Origin: CAVQKZ01 sp963837325 | Lineage (GTDB): Bacteria; Actinomycetota; Actinomycetes; Mycobacteriales; Jatrophihabitantaceae | Direction: 5' to 3' | Length of the DNA stretch: 64,000 bases | NCBI GenBank assembly: GCA_963837325.1 | Contig: CAWIMV010000001.1 | Location: 310,001-374,000 of the forward strand | In this document: positions 48,065-57,227 of the stretch, piece by piece | How the letters are laid out: each line of letters starts with the position of its first letter | How positions within the stretch are numbered: position 1 is the first letter of the stretch | Notes under the pieces: model-generated | The model's database searches: none | The model's input: the letters and a program-made list of their open reading frames with translations, nothing else | What the model was told of the DNA's origin: nothing | Position numbers and translations under genes: made by a program

Positions 48065-49083
48065 CGGTCGACGGCCAGGCCGCTCGTGGCGAGGACGGCG
48101 AGGTCGTCGTGGTACACGCCCTCTTGCAGTCCGCGGATGTAACCGACCGCGAACAGCCGACCCAGGATCGCGTAGCCGGGGTGGTCGTTGGGTTCCTCAT
48201 CGAGGGTCGGCACGTGATCCGGTCGCAGGACGCCGTCGAATCCGACCTCGCGATAGCTGCGCATGCAATCGAAGAGATCCGTCGGGCCGGCGTCGTGCCA
48301 GGTTTCGCGGAAGCTGGTGCGCTCGCCCTCCACGTCGCGGAAATGCACGAAGAAGATCTTCTTCTGCTCGCCGAATAGCCGGATCGCGGCCGGAAGATCC
48401 TTCGTCATCAAACCAAAGTTGCCTTGGCACAAGGTGATCCCATTGACCGGGCTGGGATACAGGTCGAGCAGACGCTGGTAGTTCTCGACGCTGCTCATAA
48501 TGCGGGCGACCCCGCGTATCGGCGACAGCGGCGGATCATCAGGGTGCATTGCCAACCGGACGCCGGAGCGTTCGGCCACGGGAACAACCTTGTCCAGGAA
48601 GTACTCGAGCGTCTCCCAGAGGTTGGCCTCGCTGATCTCTCCCTCCTCCGTCGGCCCCGCGAGCTGCATCTGGTCATGCTCGTAGCCGCTGACGAACGAC
48701 CCGCCCCGGGAGGGGATGGCCGTCGCGGTACGCAGCCAGTTCATGTCGGTCATCCACTCGTAGCACCAGGTCTTGATGCCGAGCCGGCCCATGTTCTCGA
48801 GCAACTCGGTGACCTCGGCGATCTCGTCGTCCCGGCCGTCCTGCCCGCGCTTGGCCCGGTTGAGCGGCGGCCGCGCCTCCAGCACGTCCAGCGTGAAGCC
48901 CGCCTGTTCGTACTGCCGCTTCAACCGGGTCAGCGGTGCCAGCCCCCATGGCTTCTCACCGCGGGCCAGCTCGTCCGGGCCGTAGAACGTGCCGACCGCG
49001 TGGGTGACGCCGGCCTGGGCCATGAGTCGCCACAGGCGGGCGTTGCCGGCGTGGGGCGGTAGGACCTCGGCGATCTTGATCAT
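48061..49083 (-). CDS. uxuA: Mannonate dehydratase-like protein (UxuA family)
   Basis: The 340-residue TIM-barrel protein aligns with UxuA. It has the region IKTWCYEWMTDMNWLRT, metal/catalytic motif RLAMHPDDPPLSPI, TLCQGNFGLM, FFVHFRDVEG, and VLRPDHVPTLDEE followed by GYAILGRLFAVGYIRGL. It should dehydrate D-mannonate to 2-keto-3-deoxygluconate. It is about 50 residues shorter than E. coli UxuA. Both ends overlap neighbours by ATGA. No KDG kinase, fructuronate reductase or uronate isomerase gene is adjacent. Confidence 0.88.
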   Translation of the reverse strand: MIKIAEVLPPHAGNARLWRLMAQAGVTHAVGTFYGPDELARGEKPWGLAPLTRLKRQYEQAGFTLDVLEARPPLNRAKRGQDGRDDEIAEVTELLENMGRLGIKTWCYEWMTDMNWLRTATAIPSRGGSFVSGYEHDQMQLAGPTEEGEISEANLWETLEYFLDKVVPVAERSGVRLAMHPDDPPLSPIRGVARIMSSVENYQRLLDLYPSPVNGITLCQGNFGLMTKDLPAAIRLFGEQKKIFFVHFRDVEGERTSFRETWHDAGPTDLFDCMRSYREVGFDGVLRPDHVPTLDEEPNDHPGYAILGRLFAVGYIRGLQEGVYHDDLAVLATSGLAVDR

Positions 49084-49898
49084 GACCGGGCCTCGCGCCA
49101 CTGCTGGAAGTCGCCCTCGATGTGTTCGGCCCAGACGGGCACGTCGATCTCGGCGCTCGAGTACTTCTGCTCGGTCAGCCGCAGCTTGCCGAAGACATCG
49201 CGGATGGCGACGTCCTCAGCCGCGTCGGCGACCTCTTCGGCGAGATGCGCCGGGATGAACGTGACTCCTGTGGGTGTGCCGAGCACGACGTCGCCCGGGA
49301 GCACCGTTGCTCCGCCGATCTTGATCGGCACGTTGATCCCGGCCAACGTGACGTCCTGAATGGCGGTGGGATCGGCACCGCGATAGAAGAAGTTGACTCC
49401 GTCGAGCTGGACCAGTCCGGTCATGTCCCGCACGCCGCCGTCGATGACCGCGCCCACTTTGGTCCGCGCGGCGATGGCCGTGCCGAGGTTGTCGCCGATC
49501 ACCGTGCCGTTCTCGATCTTGCCGAAGATGTCGGTGACCATGACGTCGCCCTCGACCAGCGTGTCGATGATCCAGGAGTTCTGGCGGTCGGCGGCCGTGT
49601 TTCCCTCGCGCGCGCCGGCCTCGACGATCGCCTGGTCGAAGTCGGGCCGGTGCGGCAGGAAGACCGAGGTCACTGCCCGTCCCACGACGACGTGTCCGGG
49701 CCGGGTCTGCAGCCAGCCGCTGGCGAACTGCCGGTGGTAGCCGTGGGCGCGCAGTACCGACCACGCCTGCTCAGTCGTCGCGGTCTGGAGTCGGTCGAGG
49801 ACGGCCGTGGCGACCTTGGGACGTCCCGAACCGAATCGTTCGCCGGCCCACATCGGGGTCAGTTCGGTGATCCAGTCCGGTTGGGGGTGGACGTGCAT
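49080..49898 (-). CDS. RraA-family protein (possible class II pyruvate aldolase)
   Basis: The 272-residue protein has the family core VMVTDIFGKIENGTVIGDNL, the phosphate/pyruvate loop DGGVRD (in GAVIDGGVRDMTGL) and NVPIKIGGATVLPGDVVLG. RraA-fold proteins include HMG/CHA aldolases that bind a divalent metal and cleave or decarboxylate oxo-acids. About 60 N-terminal residues exceed the usual RraA length. AGGAG precedes ATG 49898. The position before mannonate dehydratase suggests that it may act on KDG or a related keto acid (inference). Confidence 0.78.
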   Translation of the reverse strand: MHVHPQPDWITELTPMWAGERFGSGRPKVATAVLDRLQTATTEQAWSVLRAHGYHRQFASGWLQTRPGHVVVGRAVTSVFLPHRPDFDQAIVEAGAREGNTAADRQNSWIIDTLVEGDVMVTDIFGKIENGTVIGDNLGTAIAARTKVGAVIDGGVRDMTGLVQLDGVNFFYRGADPTAIQDVTLAGINVPIKIGGATVLPGDVVLGTPTGVTFIPAHLAEEVADAAEDVAIRDVFGKLRLTEQKYSSAEIDVPVWAEHIEGDFQQWREARS

Positions 49899-49905
49899 CA
49901 GTCTC

Positions 49906-50946
49906 CTAGTCAGGTCGGGGTTGGGCAGTACTTCCACGCACGATCAGCCGCGGGGAGACGTCCTCGTACGACTCGGCCTCCTCGCCCTTGATCAAGTTGA
50001 GCAGCACTCGCGCCGCGTGGGCTCCGAAGGTCGGCACATCCCGCTCGAGCGCGGTGAGCGCCGGATGGACCAGGGCGTTGAGTTGGGAGTCCTCGCCGGC
50101 CACGATCGACACGTCGTCGGGAACGGTCAGGCCGATCTCGCCGGCCACGCCCACAGCGGCCACGGCCATGACGTCGTTGTCGTAGGTGATCGCCGTGGGC
50201 CGGATGCGTCTGGTCAGCAGGCTGCGGGTGGCCCGCGCCCCCTCTTCCCAGGAGTAGTCGGTCGGCACGACCTCGATCTCGGTGAGGCCGTGGTCGCGCG
50301 CGGCCTCCAGGAACGCCTCCGTACGCAGACTCGTGTGCTCGAGACCGGACAGGCCGGCCACGCGGGCGATGCGACGGTGTCCCAACGCGACGAGGTAGTC
50401 GACGACAGAATGCACCGAGGCCGTGTCGTCGACCCACACCGACGGCATCGAGACCGGACGGGCCCGGCTGCCGATCAACACCGACGGAATGCCCAGCTCC
50501 TCGAACGTCGACACCCGAGTGTCGTCCTGCCAGAGGTCGGTGACGATCGTCCCGTCGATCCGGCCTTCCGCCCACCACGTCCTGGTCGCCTCGATCGCCT
50601 GCTCGTGGTCTTCGACCAACTGCAGCAGCAACGCCGACTTGGCCGCCGACAGTTCGCCTTCCAGGCCGGCGATCAACTGCATGAAGAAGGGCTCGACACC
50701 CAGGGTGCGGGCCGGACGGGCGATGACCAGCCCGACCGCGTGCGCGCGCAGACCGGTGAGCGCCCGCGCGGCACTGCTCGGCCGCCACCCGACCTCCTGC
50801 GCGATGCCGACCACCCGCTGGCGGGTCTGGTCCGAGACTCCCGGCTGACCGTTGAGGGCGTAGGACACCGCGCTGATCGAGACACCGGCCCGCCGGGCGA
50901 TGTCTGAGATGGTCGGGCGCCGCGCGCGGGCCTTGGGGGCACTCAT
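49906..50946 (-). CDS. LacI-family transcriptional regulator of the mannan region
   Basis: The 346-residue protein has the HTH TISDIARRAGVSISAVSYALNGQPG and hinge WRPSSAARALTGLRA, then a sugar-sensing domain with AITYDNDVMAVAAVG. It heads the RraA-UxuA-epimerase operon, eight bases before the RraA gene, and is divergent from the mannan operon at 51296. It is therefore placed to control both. LacI-type operators overlap the promoter of the latter. Confidence 0.88.
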   Translation of the reverse strand: MSAPKARARRPTISDIARRAGVSISAVSYALNGQPGVSDQTRQRVVGIAQEVGWRPSSAARALTGLRAHAVGLVIARPARTLGVEPFFMQLIAGLEGELSAAKSALLLQLVEDHEQAIEATRTWWAEGRIDGTIVTDLWQDDTRVSTFEELGIPSVLIGSRARPVSMPSVWVDDTASVHSVVDYLVALGHRRIARVAGLSGLEHTSLRTEAFLEAARDHGLTEIEVVPTDYSWEEGARATRSLLTRRIRPTAITYDNDVMAVAAVGVAGEIGLTVPDDVSIVAGEDSQLNALVHPALTALERDVPTFGAHAARVLLNLIKGEEAESYEDVSPRLIVRGSTAQPRPD

Positions 50947-51154
50947 GACACCTCCGTCTTCGCCTCGTCAGGCGGCTCGAATTCTCGCCGATTCCGGTCC
51001 GATCCGGCTGCTACTGAAATTTTAAGTAGTGCCGGCACGTACCTCGCGGCGCCGTCACTTCCGTGCCGTCGGAGCGCCACATGCTCGAGGAGACTAGCCG
51101 ATTGCTTCGGCGTACCTGATGTTTCCGCCACATAACGATCGTGTAACGAGGCAC

Positions 51155-51231
51155 GGCTGATGCGTTGACCCCAGCCGCCGGACATCCCTACCGTTCGTGC
51201 ACTTCCGCTAATCAGCTGAAGCGTTACAGCT
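51155..51231 (+). promoter_or_regulatory. Promoter with two LacI-type operators, mannan operon
   Basis: The divergent 349-base gap contains -35 TTGACC (51165-51170) and -10 TACCGT (51189-51194), 18 bases apart. GGCTGATGCGTTGACC at 51155 overlaps the -35. AGCTGAAGCGTTACAGCT at 51214-51231 lies downstream and is an imperfect palindrome. The two share GCTGA-x-GCGTT. A further partly palindromic stretch CTACT...AGTAG lies at 51011-51029 near the lacI-type start. Nothing else is seen in the gap. Confidence 0.55.
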
Positions 51232-51295
51232 CATGACGTCGCGCTCACGACCCCGACCGACGGGGCCGTCACCCCAAGGACGATCGGAGAGGCGC

Positions 51296-52657
51296 ATGAA
51301 GAAGGCCTGGCTGGCAACGGCTGCAGTTGGCGTCGCGGTTCTGTCGGCATGTACCGGCGGCGGCGGCAGCAGCGCCCCCAAGAGTGCGGTGGTGGTCCCG
51401 TCCAGTTCTGGGGCCGCGGCCTCGCTCTCGGGCAACATCACCTACCTGTCGCATCGCACCGACCTCGATCAGGACGGCACCTACAAGCGCTACATCGCCG
51501 CGTTCAACAAGATCTATCCCAAGGTGCACGTGACGATTCAGAGCGACACCAACTACGACAACGACACTCTCACCAAGCTCTCCAACGGCACCGTCCCCGA
51601 TGTGCTGGACATCCCCAGCGAGGTCCCGAAGGCGGACCTGCCCCGCTACTTCGTTCCGTTCGGTACGGTCAGCGCGCTGGAGCCGAAGTACAACTGGGTC
51701 GCGTACGACTCGTACCAGAGCAAGGTCTATGGGCTGGCCACGTTCGGCAACGTCAGCGGCATGGTCGTGAACCTGAAGGTGTGGGCCCAGGCCGGCATCG
51801 ACCTGAGCAACAAGGCCAACTGGCCGAAATCGCCCGCGCAGTTCCTCACCGATCTCAAGGCGATCAAGGCGAAGGAGCCTTCGGTCGTGCCCTACTACAC
51901 GAACTACCACGACGGTTGGCCGGTCAACTGGGGCGGCGCCGTGGGCTCGATCAGCTGCTCCGCCGACGCGAACAACCAGATCGCGGAGACGAACAAGCCC
52001 TGGTCACCGCTGCCCGGCGGCAGCGACGAGTACGTGGTCAACACGTTGCTGCACGACGTGGTCAGCCAGAAGTTGGTCGAGAAGGACCCCACGACCACCA
52101 ACTGGGAGAACTCGAAGACGCTGATCGCCAAGGGCACGATCGGCACGATGTTCCTCGGCTCCTGGGCGGTGCCGCAGTTCCAGCTCGCGGCGAAGACGGC
52201 GGGTACGGATCCGTCCCAGATCGGCATCGTCCCGTTCCCGCAGCAGGTCAACGGGAAGTGGTGCCCGGTCGCCGGTCCTGACACCAACATCGGGATCAGC
52301 TCGAAGTCCAAGAACGCCCAGGCCGCGGCTGCCTGGATCTACTTCCTGGTGAACCAGTCCGGCATGACCGCGTCGAACAACGGTCTGCCCACCCTGAAGT
52401 CGGGCGCATTCCCGACCGCGCTGTCGGACTTCAAGGCCGCGGACGTCGAGGTCCTCACCCTCGACCAGAGCAAGGCGACCCAGGTCACCACGATCGACAA
52501 CCGCGCGAAAATCGGCGTGACGGCCCAGACCTTCCCGCAGCACATCGTCGACATCGCCCGCGGGGCCGGGGGAGGCTCACTGCAGGGGTACTTCAAGACC
52601 CTGAACAGCCAGTGGGCGGCGGCGCGGAAGGCCACGGACGACGGCACCAAGAAGTAG
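51296..52657 (+). CDS. Sugar ABC transporter solute-binding lipoprotein (CUT1), mannan operon
   Basis: The 453-residue lipoprotein has lipobox LSAC with Cys19, then a Gly/Ser linker. The mature protein is a family 1 solute-binding protein with ITYLSHRTDLDQDGTYKRYI, GLATFGNVSGMVVNLKVW, and IGTMFLGSWAVPQ. GGAGAGG precedes ATG 51296. It should capture mannooligosaccharides released by the secreted mannanase of this operon; that specificity is inferred from context only. A stem-loop follows the stop. Confidence 0.88.
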   Translation: MKKAWLATAAVGVAVLSACTGGGGSSAPKSAVVVPSSSGAAASLSGNITYLSHRTDLDQDGTYKRYIAAFNKIYPKVHVTIQSDTNYDNDTLTKLSNGTVPDVLDIPSEVPKADLPRYFVPFGTVSALEPKYNWVAYDSYQSKVYGLATFGNVSGMVVNLKVWAQAGIDLSNKANWPKSPAQFLTDLKAIKAKEPSVVPYYTNYHDGWPVNWGGAVGSISCSADANNQIAETNKPWSPLPGGSDEYVVNTLLHDVVSQKLVEKDPTTTNWENSKTLIAKGTIGTMFLGSWAVPQFQLAAKTAGTDPSQIGIVPFPQQVNGKWCPVAGPDTNIGISSKSKNAQAAAAWIYFLVNQSGMTASNNGLPTLKSGAFPTALSDFKAADVEVLTLDQSKATQVTTIDNRAKIGVTAQTFPQHIVDIARGAGGGSLQGYFKTLNSQWAAARKATDDGTKK

Positions 52658-52685
52658 CGGTGACGTAGTCCGATCCGCACCAGGT

Positions 52686-52720
52686 CGAGTGCCGCCGGCC
52701 GTATCGTCCGGCGGCGCTCG
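52686..52720 (+). other. Intercistronic stem-loop after the binding-protein gene
   Basis: CGAGTGCCGCCGG pairs with CCGGCGGCGCTCG across a 9-base loop, 13 pairs with one T-G wobble. It lies between the binding-protein and permease genes. Such structures protect upstream mRNA or attenuate downstream transcription, raising binding-protein yield. Confidence 0.65.
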
Positions 52721-52813
52721 GCCCGCAGGTCACCGAGGTCACCACGGTGGCCGCGGGCCAGCGAGTACCCACTCCAGGGTGACGGCACCACCACGCTCAC
52801 CGGGAAGGTCGCT

Positions 52814-53794
52814 ATGACAGCCGCTGCACCCCAAGGAAGCCAGATCGCCCTCGTGGACGAACAGGTCGATGCTGTGGCCGCGGAATCGGCGAGTGGCGCG
52901 CGGCGAAAGCGTGGGGCACCGCCGCACGCCGGTCGCCGGCAGAACATTGTCCCGTGGCTCTACCTGCTCGTGCCGCTGGCCCTCTTGATCACCTTTGTAT
53001 ACGTGCCGGTGTTAAATCTCTTCTACTACAGCGTGACCAACTGGGACGGAATCACCCCCAACCCGAACCTCGTCGGCTCCTCGAATTACAAGCAGATCTT
53101 CACCGACCCGATGTATTTCGATGTCTTCAAGGTCGCGGTGTACTACCTGGTCGCCGCCGTCATCCAGATCGGGTTGGCGCTCTACTTCGCGACGATCCTC
53201 AGTTTCAACATCAAGTTCCGTAACTTCTGGAAGGGCATGCTGTTCTTCCCGTATCTGATCAACGGCGTCGCGATCTCGTTCATCTTTCTCTACTTCTTCC
53301 AGCCCGGTGGCACGTTCGACTCGGTGCTGCGGCTGGTCGGGTACCACAACGAACAGCTGTGGCTGGGCAATCCGCACCTGGCCAACGTGTCGCTGGCCGG
53401 GGTCTCGATCTGGCGCTACATGGGCCTGAACTTCGTGCTGTTCCTCGGCGCCATCCAGTCGATCCCGAGCATGTTCTACGAGGCGTCCGAACTCGACGGC
53501 GCGAGTAAGTGGCATCAGTTCCGCTACATCATCGTGCCGGCGATCCGGCCGATCATCAGCTTGAGCGTCATCCTGGCCATCTCCGGCTCGCTGGCCGTGT
53601 TCGAGATCCCGTACATCATGACCGGCGGCGCCAACGGCACCAACACGTTCGTCATCCAGACGATCCAGACGGCCTTCCAATTCCAGCAGGTCGGGCTGGC
53701 TTCGGCGCTGGCGGTGGTGCTGCTGCTCATCGTCCTGGCCGCGACCTGGGTGCAACGGCTGCTGTCGGCCGGCGACGATGTGGAACTAGCATGA
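52814..53794 (+). CDS. Carbohydrate ABC transporter permease (MalF type), mannan operon
   Basis: The 326-residue protein has a long cytoplasmic N-terminus, about six helices, and the EAA loop YEASELDGASKWHQFRYIIVPAIRP. ATGA overlap couples it to the MalG-type gene. It lies 156 bases after the binding-protein gene; the stem-loop at 52686 occupies the gap. No ATPase gene is nearby. Confidence 0.9.
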   Translation: MTAAAPQGSQIALVDEQVDAVAAESASGARRKRGAPPHAGRRQNIVPWLYLLVPLALLITFVYVPVLNLFYYSVTNWDGITPNPNLVGSSNYKQIFTDPMYFDVFKVAVYYLVAAVIQIGLALYFATILSFNIKFRNFWKGMLFFPYLINGVAISFIFLYFFQPGGTFDSVLRLVGYHNEQLWLGNPHLANVSLAGVSIWRYMGLNFVLFLGAIQSIPSMFYEASELDGASKWHQFRYIIVPAIRPIISLSVILAISGSLAVFEIPYIMTGGANGTNTFVIQTIQTAFQFQQVGLASALAVVLLLIVLAATWVQRLLSAGDDVELA

Positions 53795-54690
53795 CCGCCC
53801 TCATCAACCGTTCGGCGGCGGGCGAGGAGCGGCGCCAGGAACGTGGGGCTTCGTCCGGGGCCACGCGCCGCACGGTGGCAGTCACGCTGAAGTACCTGTC
53901 GCTGCTCGCCGCGACCGCGATCGTCGTCGTACCGCTGTTGGTCTTCGTGTTCATCTCGCTCAAGACACCGAAGGAGATCAGCGACACCGACCCGCTGACC
54001 CCGCCGAAGGACTGGTTCAACTTCCACAACTACCGCGTCGCCTTCAACTCGGCGCACGTCATGCTTGCGTTCGTCAATACCGCGATCATTATCGCGGTGT
54101 CCACGGTGGCGACGATCATCATCGGCTCGATGACCGCGTACGCGGTTGCCCGGTTCCACTTCCGGTTCAAGCGGATGGTCGTGGGGGCCTTTCTGGTCGC
54201 GACCCTCGTCCCGACGATCACCACCCAGGTCGCGACGTATCAGATCATCAAGACCTTCGGCCTGATCGATACTCGGTACGCGCCGATCGTGCTCTACATG
54301 GGTACCGACATCATCTCGATCTACATCTTCCTGCAGTTCATCCGGAGCATCCCCATCTCGCTCGACGAGGCGGCCCGGATCGACGGGGCCGGCCACTTCC
54401 GCATCTACCGGTCGATCATCCTGCCGCTGCTCCGGCCGGCCATGGCCACCGTGGTGATCATCAAGGCCGTCACGATCTACAACGACTTCTACACGCCCAA
54501 GCTCTACATGACCGACGCGAAGCTGAACGTCGTGTCGACGGCGCTGTATTACTTCAAGGGGCCGTTCGGCGCGCACTGGGAGGTGTTGTCGGCCGGGGCG
54601 CTGATCATCATCGTGCCGGTGCTGGTGCTCTTCCTGTTCCTGCAGAAGTTCATCTACAACGGCCTCAGAAGCGGCGGCGCCGTCAAATGA
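53791..54690 (+). CDS. Carbohydrate ABC transporter permease (MalG type), mannan operon
   Basis: The 299-residue protein has six predicted helices and the EAA loop LDEAARIDGAGHFRIYRSIILPLLRP. The start at 53791 overlaps the MalF-type stop, and its own stop overlaps the beta-mannosidase start, so import and hydrolysis are translationally coupled. It would need a shared ATPase such as MsiK encoded elsewhere. Confidence 0.9.
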   Translation: MTALINRSAAGEERRQERGASSGATRRTVAVTLKYLSLLAATAIVVVPLLVFVFISLKTPKEISDTDPLTPPKDWFNFHNYRVAFNSAHVMLAFVNTAIIIAVSTVATIIIGSMTAYAVARFHFRFKRMVVGAFLVATLVPTITTQVATYQIIKTFGLIDTRYAPIVLYMGTDIISIYIFLQFIRSIPISLDEAARIDGAGHFRIYRSIILPLLRPAMATVVIIKAVTIYNDFYTPKLYMTDAKLNVVSTALYYFKGPFGAHWEVLSAGALIIIVPVLVLFLFLQKFIYNGLRSGGAVK

Positions 54691-57227
54691 GTTCGATGGC
54701 GGTCAAGACCTCTCGGCCCACCGGTAGCGAAGGAGTGCACCCGATGCTGCGCGCGCTGCACGACAATTGGATTCTCCGCGCCGTCGGGGGCGCTGTGCCC
54801 GAGGCCGTCATGGGAGCAGTCGTGCCGGCGACCGTACCCGGGTGCGTGCACCTCGACCTGCTCGCGGCCGGGCTGATCCCCGACCCGTACCTCGATGACA
54901 ACGAGGCAGAGGTGTCGTGGATCGGCTACGTCGATTGGCGATACGAGACGACCGTTCACCTGTCGCCTGACGAACTGCCGACGGGCAGCTCCCGACTCGA
55001 CCTTGTCGCGGAGGGGTTGGACACACTCGCGACGATCGAAATCAACGGCGTCGAGATCGCCCGTACCTGTAACCAGCACCGCAGCTATCGCATTGACCTG
55101 CGCGGAGCGCTGCGCGAAGGCGACAACACGCTCGCGATCACGTTCGCTGCGGCCATGCCGGCGATCACCAAGATTGCCGCCACGGACGGGCGTCCCCACG
55201 TCAACAAGCACCCGTTCAATGCCATCCGCAAGATGGCGAGCAACTTCGGCTGGGACTGGGGCGCGGATCTCGTGACCGCAGGAATCTGGCGCCCGTTGAC
55301 GCTGCACGGCTGGCGAACGGCGCGCATCGCCTCGGTGCGGCCGCTGGTCGGGATCCGCGACGGCGTCCCGACGCTTTCGGCGCACGTCGAGATCGACCGG
55401 GCCGATCCGGCCGCGCCCGTGTCGGTCGCGTGCGAGGTGGCCGGCGTTCGCGCCGAAGCGAGCGTGCGGGCGGGGGAGACGTCGGCGATCCTGTCTCTCG
55501 ACGTGCCCGACGCGCAGCTGTGGTGGCCGCACGGCTACGGCGACCAACCTCGCTACGAGGTCGTCGTGAAACTGCTCCATGACCAGGTCGAGATCGACAA
55601 CTGGTCCGCCCGCGTCGGGTTCCGTACGACGGAACTGGACACGTCGGCCGACGCGGACGGCGTCGCCTTCACGATCAGGATCAACGGCGAGCCGGTCTTC
55701 GCCAAGGGAGTCAACTGGATTCCCGGCGACAGCTTTCCCGCCCGCCTCACCGGCGACGACTACGGATCGTTGCTGCAGCAGGCCAAGCAGGCGAACGTCA
55801 ACCTGCTCAGAGTGTGGGGTGGCGGAATCTACGAAGCCGAGCAGTTCTACGACATCTGCGACGAGCTCGGAATCATGGTGTGGCAGGACTTTCTGCTCGC
55901 CTGTGCTGCGTACGCCGAGGAAGAGCCGCTGCGGGCCGAGATCATCGCCGAGGCCCGGGAGAACGTCACCCGTCTGTCGAAGCATCCCAGCCTGGTGCTG
56001 TGGAACGGCGGCAACGAGAACATCTGGGGACACGAGGACTGGGGCTGGAAAGAGCCGCTGGCCGGTCGGACCTGGGGCCTGGGCTACTACGAGGAGATCT
56101 TCCCGGACATCCTGGGCGAGCTCGACCCCACGCGGCCCTACTGCCCCGGCTCGCCGTACAGCTTCAAGGACGGCATTCATCCCAACGAGCCCGACTTCGG
56201 TTGTATGCATATCTGGGACGTCTGGAACCGCGCCGACTACACCCACTATGCGGCGTACGCACCGCGGTTCGTCTCCGAGTTCGGCTTTCAGGGGCCGCCC
56301 ACCTGGGCGACGCTCACGGCCGCGATCCACGACGAACCGCTGAGCAATACCTCGCCCGGGATGCTCGTCCACCAGAAGGCCGAGGACGGCGACGGCAAGC
56401 TGACGCGGGGCATGGCGCCGCACCTGCCGCGGCCTACCAACTTCGACGACTGGCACTGGGCGACGTCGTTGAACCAGGCCCGCGCGGTGCGGTTCGGTAT
56501 TGAATCGTTCCGGGCCCAGGCACCGCGATGCATGGGTACCGTTATCTGGCAACTGAACGACACCTGGCCGGTGACTTCGTGGGCCGCCATCGACTGGGCC
56601 GGCCGCCCCAAACCACTGTGGTACGCGTTGAAATCCGCCTATCGGGACCGGTTGGTGACCTTCCACGCGGTCGACGGCGGCCTCGAGCTGCGGGTCATCA
56701 ACGACACCGGCCAGCGGTGGACCGAGCAACTCGATGTTTCGGTGCGCGACAGCGACGGTGTGGCGTTGACCTCGACCGCCGTCCCGGTGGACGTGGCGCC
56801 CCGCGCCGTCGCCCGAGTCGCTCTCCCGAGCGCGTCGGGTTCGGACGGCGCGATCGTGGTGACGGCCGACAGCAGCGCCGGGCGGGCCACCTGGTTCTAC
56901 GCCGAGGACGTGGCCGGCCGTTTGCCCGAGCCGGAGTTCGACGCGACCGTCGAGAAGGTCGCCGACGGCTACACCGTCCGGATCACAGCGCACACACTGT
57001 TGCGTGACCTCGCCCTGCTGGCCGACCGCGCCGCCCCCGACGCCGTCGCCGACGACGCCCTGATCACGCTGGGTCGGGGCGAGACGGCGACGATCACCGT
57101 GCGCACGCAGGCCGACCTGGACGCCGACCAACTCACCTCACCACTCGTCCTACGCACCGCCAACCAGCTCGTGGCCGCGGCCCGCGCCGTCGACCCGGCA
57201 TCCTCGTCCTCGGAGGCGATCAGATGA
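54687..57227 (+). CDS. GH2 beta-mannosidase, cytoplasmic
   Basis: The 846-residue enzyme has no signal peptide. The domain order is sugar-binding jelly roll, Ig-like domain, TIM barrel, and C-terminal sandwich. Diagnostic sequences are FGWDWGADLVTAGIW, QLWWPHGYGDQPRY, acid/base Glu444 in LWNGGNENIWG, and nucleophile Glu531 in FVSEFGFQG. It should remove terminal beta-1,4-mannose from imported oligosaccharides. ATG 54687 overlaps the permease stop and its stop overlaps the mannanase start. Confidence 0.92.
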   Translation: MSSMAVKTSRPTGSEGVHPMLRALHDNWILRAVGGAVPEAVMGAVVPATVPGCVHLDLLAAGLIPDPYLDDNEAEVSWIGYVDWRYETTVHLSPDELPTGSSRLDLVAEGLDTLATIEINGVEIARTCNQHRSYRIDLRGALREGDNTLAITFAAAMPAITKIAATDGRPHVNKHPFNAIRKMASNFGWDWGADLVTAGIWRPLTLHGWRTARIASVRPLVGIRDGVPTLSAHVEIDRADPAAPVSVACEVAGVRAEASVRAGETSAILSLDVPDAQLWWPHGYGDQPRYEVVVKLLHDQVEIDNWSARVGFRTTELDTSADADGVAFTIRINGEPVFAKGVNWIPGDSFPARLTGDDYGSLLQQAKQANVNLLRVWGGGIYEAEQFYDICDELGIMVWQDFLLACAAYAEEEPLRAEIIAEARENVTRLSKHPSLVLWNGGNENIWGHEDWGWKEPLAGRTWGLGYYEEIFPDILGELDPTRPYCPGSPYSFKDGIHPNEPDFGCMHIWDVWNRADYTHYAAYAPRFVSEFGFQGPPTWATLTAAIHDEPLSNTSPGMLVHQKAEDGDGKLTRGMAPHLPRPTNFDDWHWATSLNQARAVRFGIESFRAQAPRCMGTVIWQLNDTWPVTSWAAIDWAGRPKPLWYALKSAYRDRLVTFHAVDGGLELRVINDTGQRWTEQLDVSVRDSDGVALTSTAVPVDVAPRAVARVALPSASGSDGAIVVTADSSAGRATWFYAEDVAGRLPEPEFDATVEKVADGYTVRITAHTLLRDLALLADRAAPDAVADDALITLGRGETATITVRTQADLDADQLTSPLVLRTANQLVAAARAVDPASSSSEAIR

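Noticed and set aside
54654..57131. 825-codon open frame on the - strand opposite the beta-mannosidase gene
   Set aside because: It is antisense to a complete GH2 enzyme with catalytic motifs. Its product is Val/Arg/Gly/Asp-rich with no domain, as expected for a GC-rich shadow frame.
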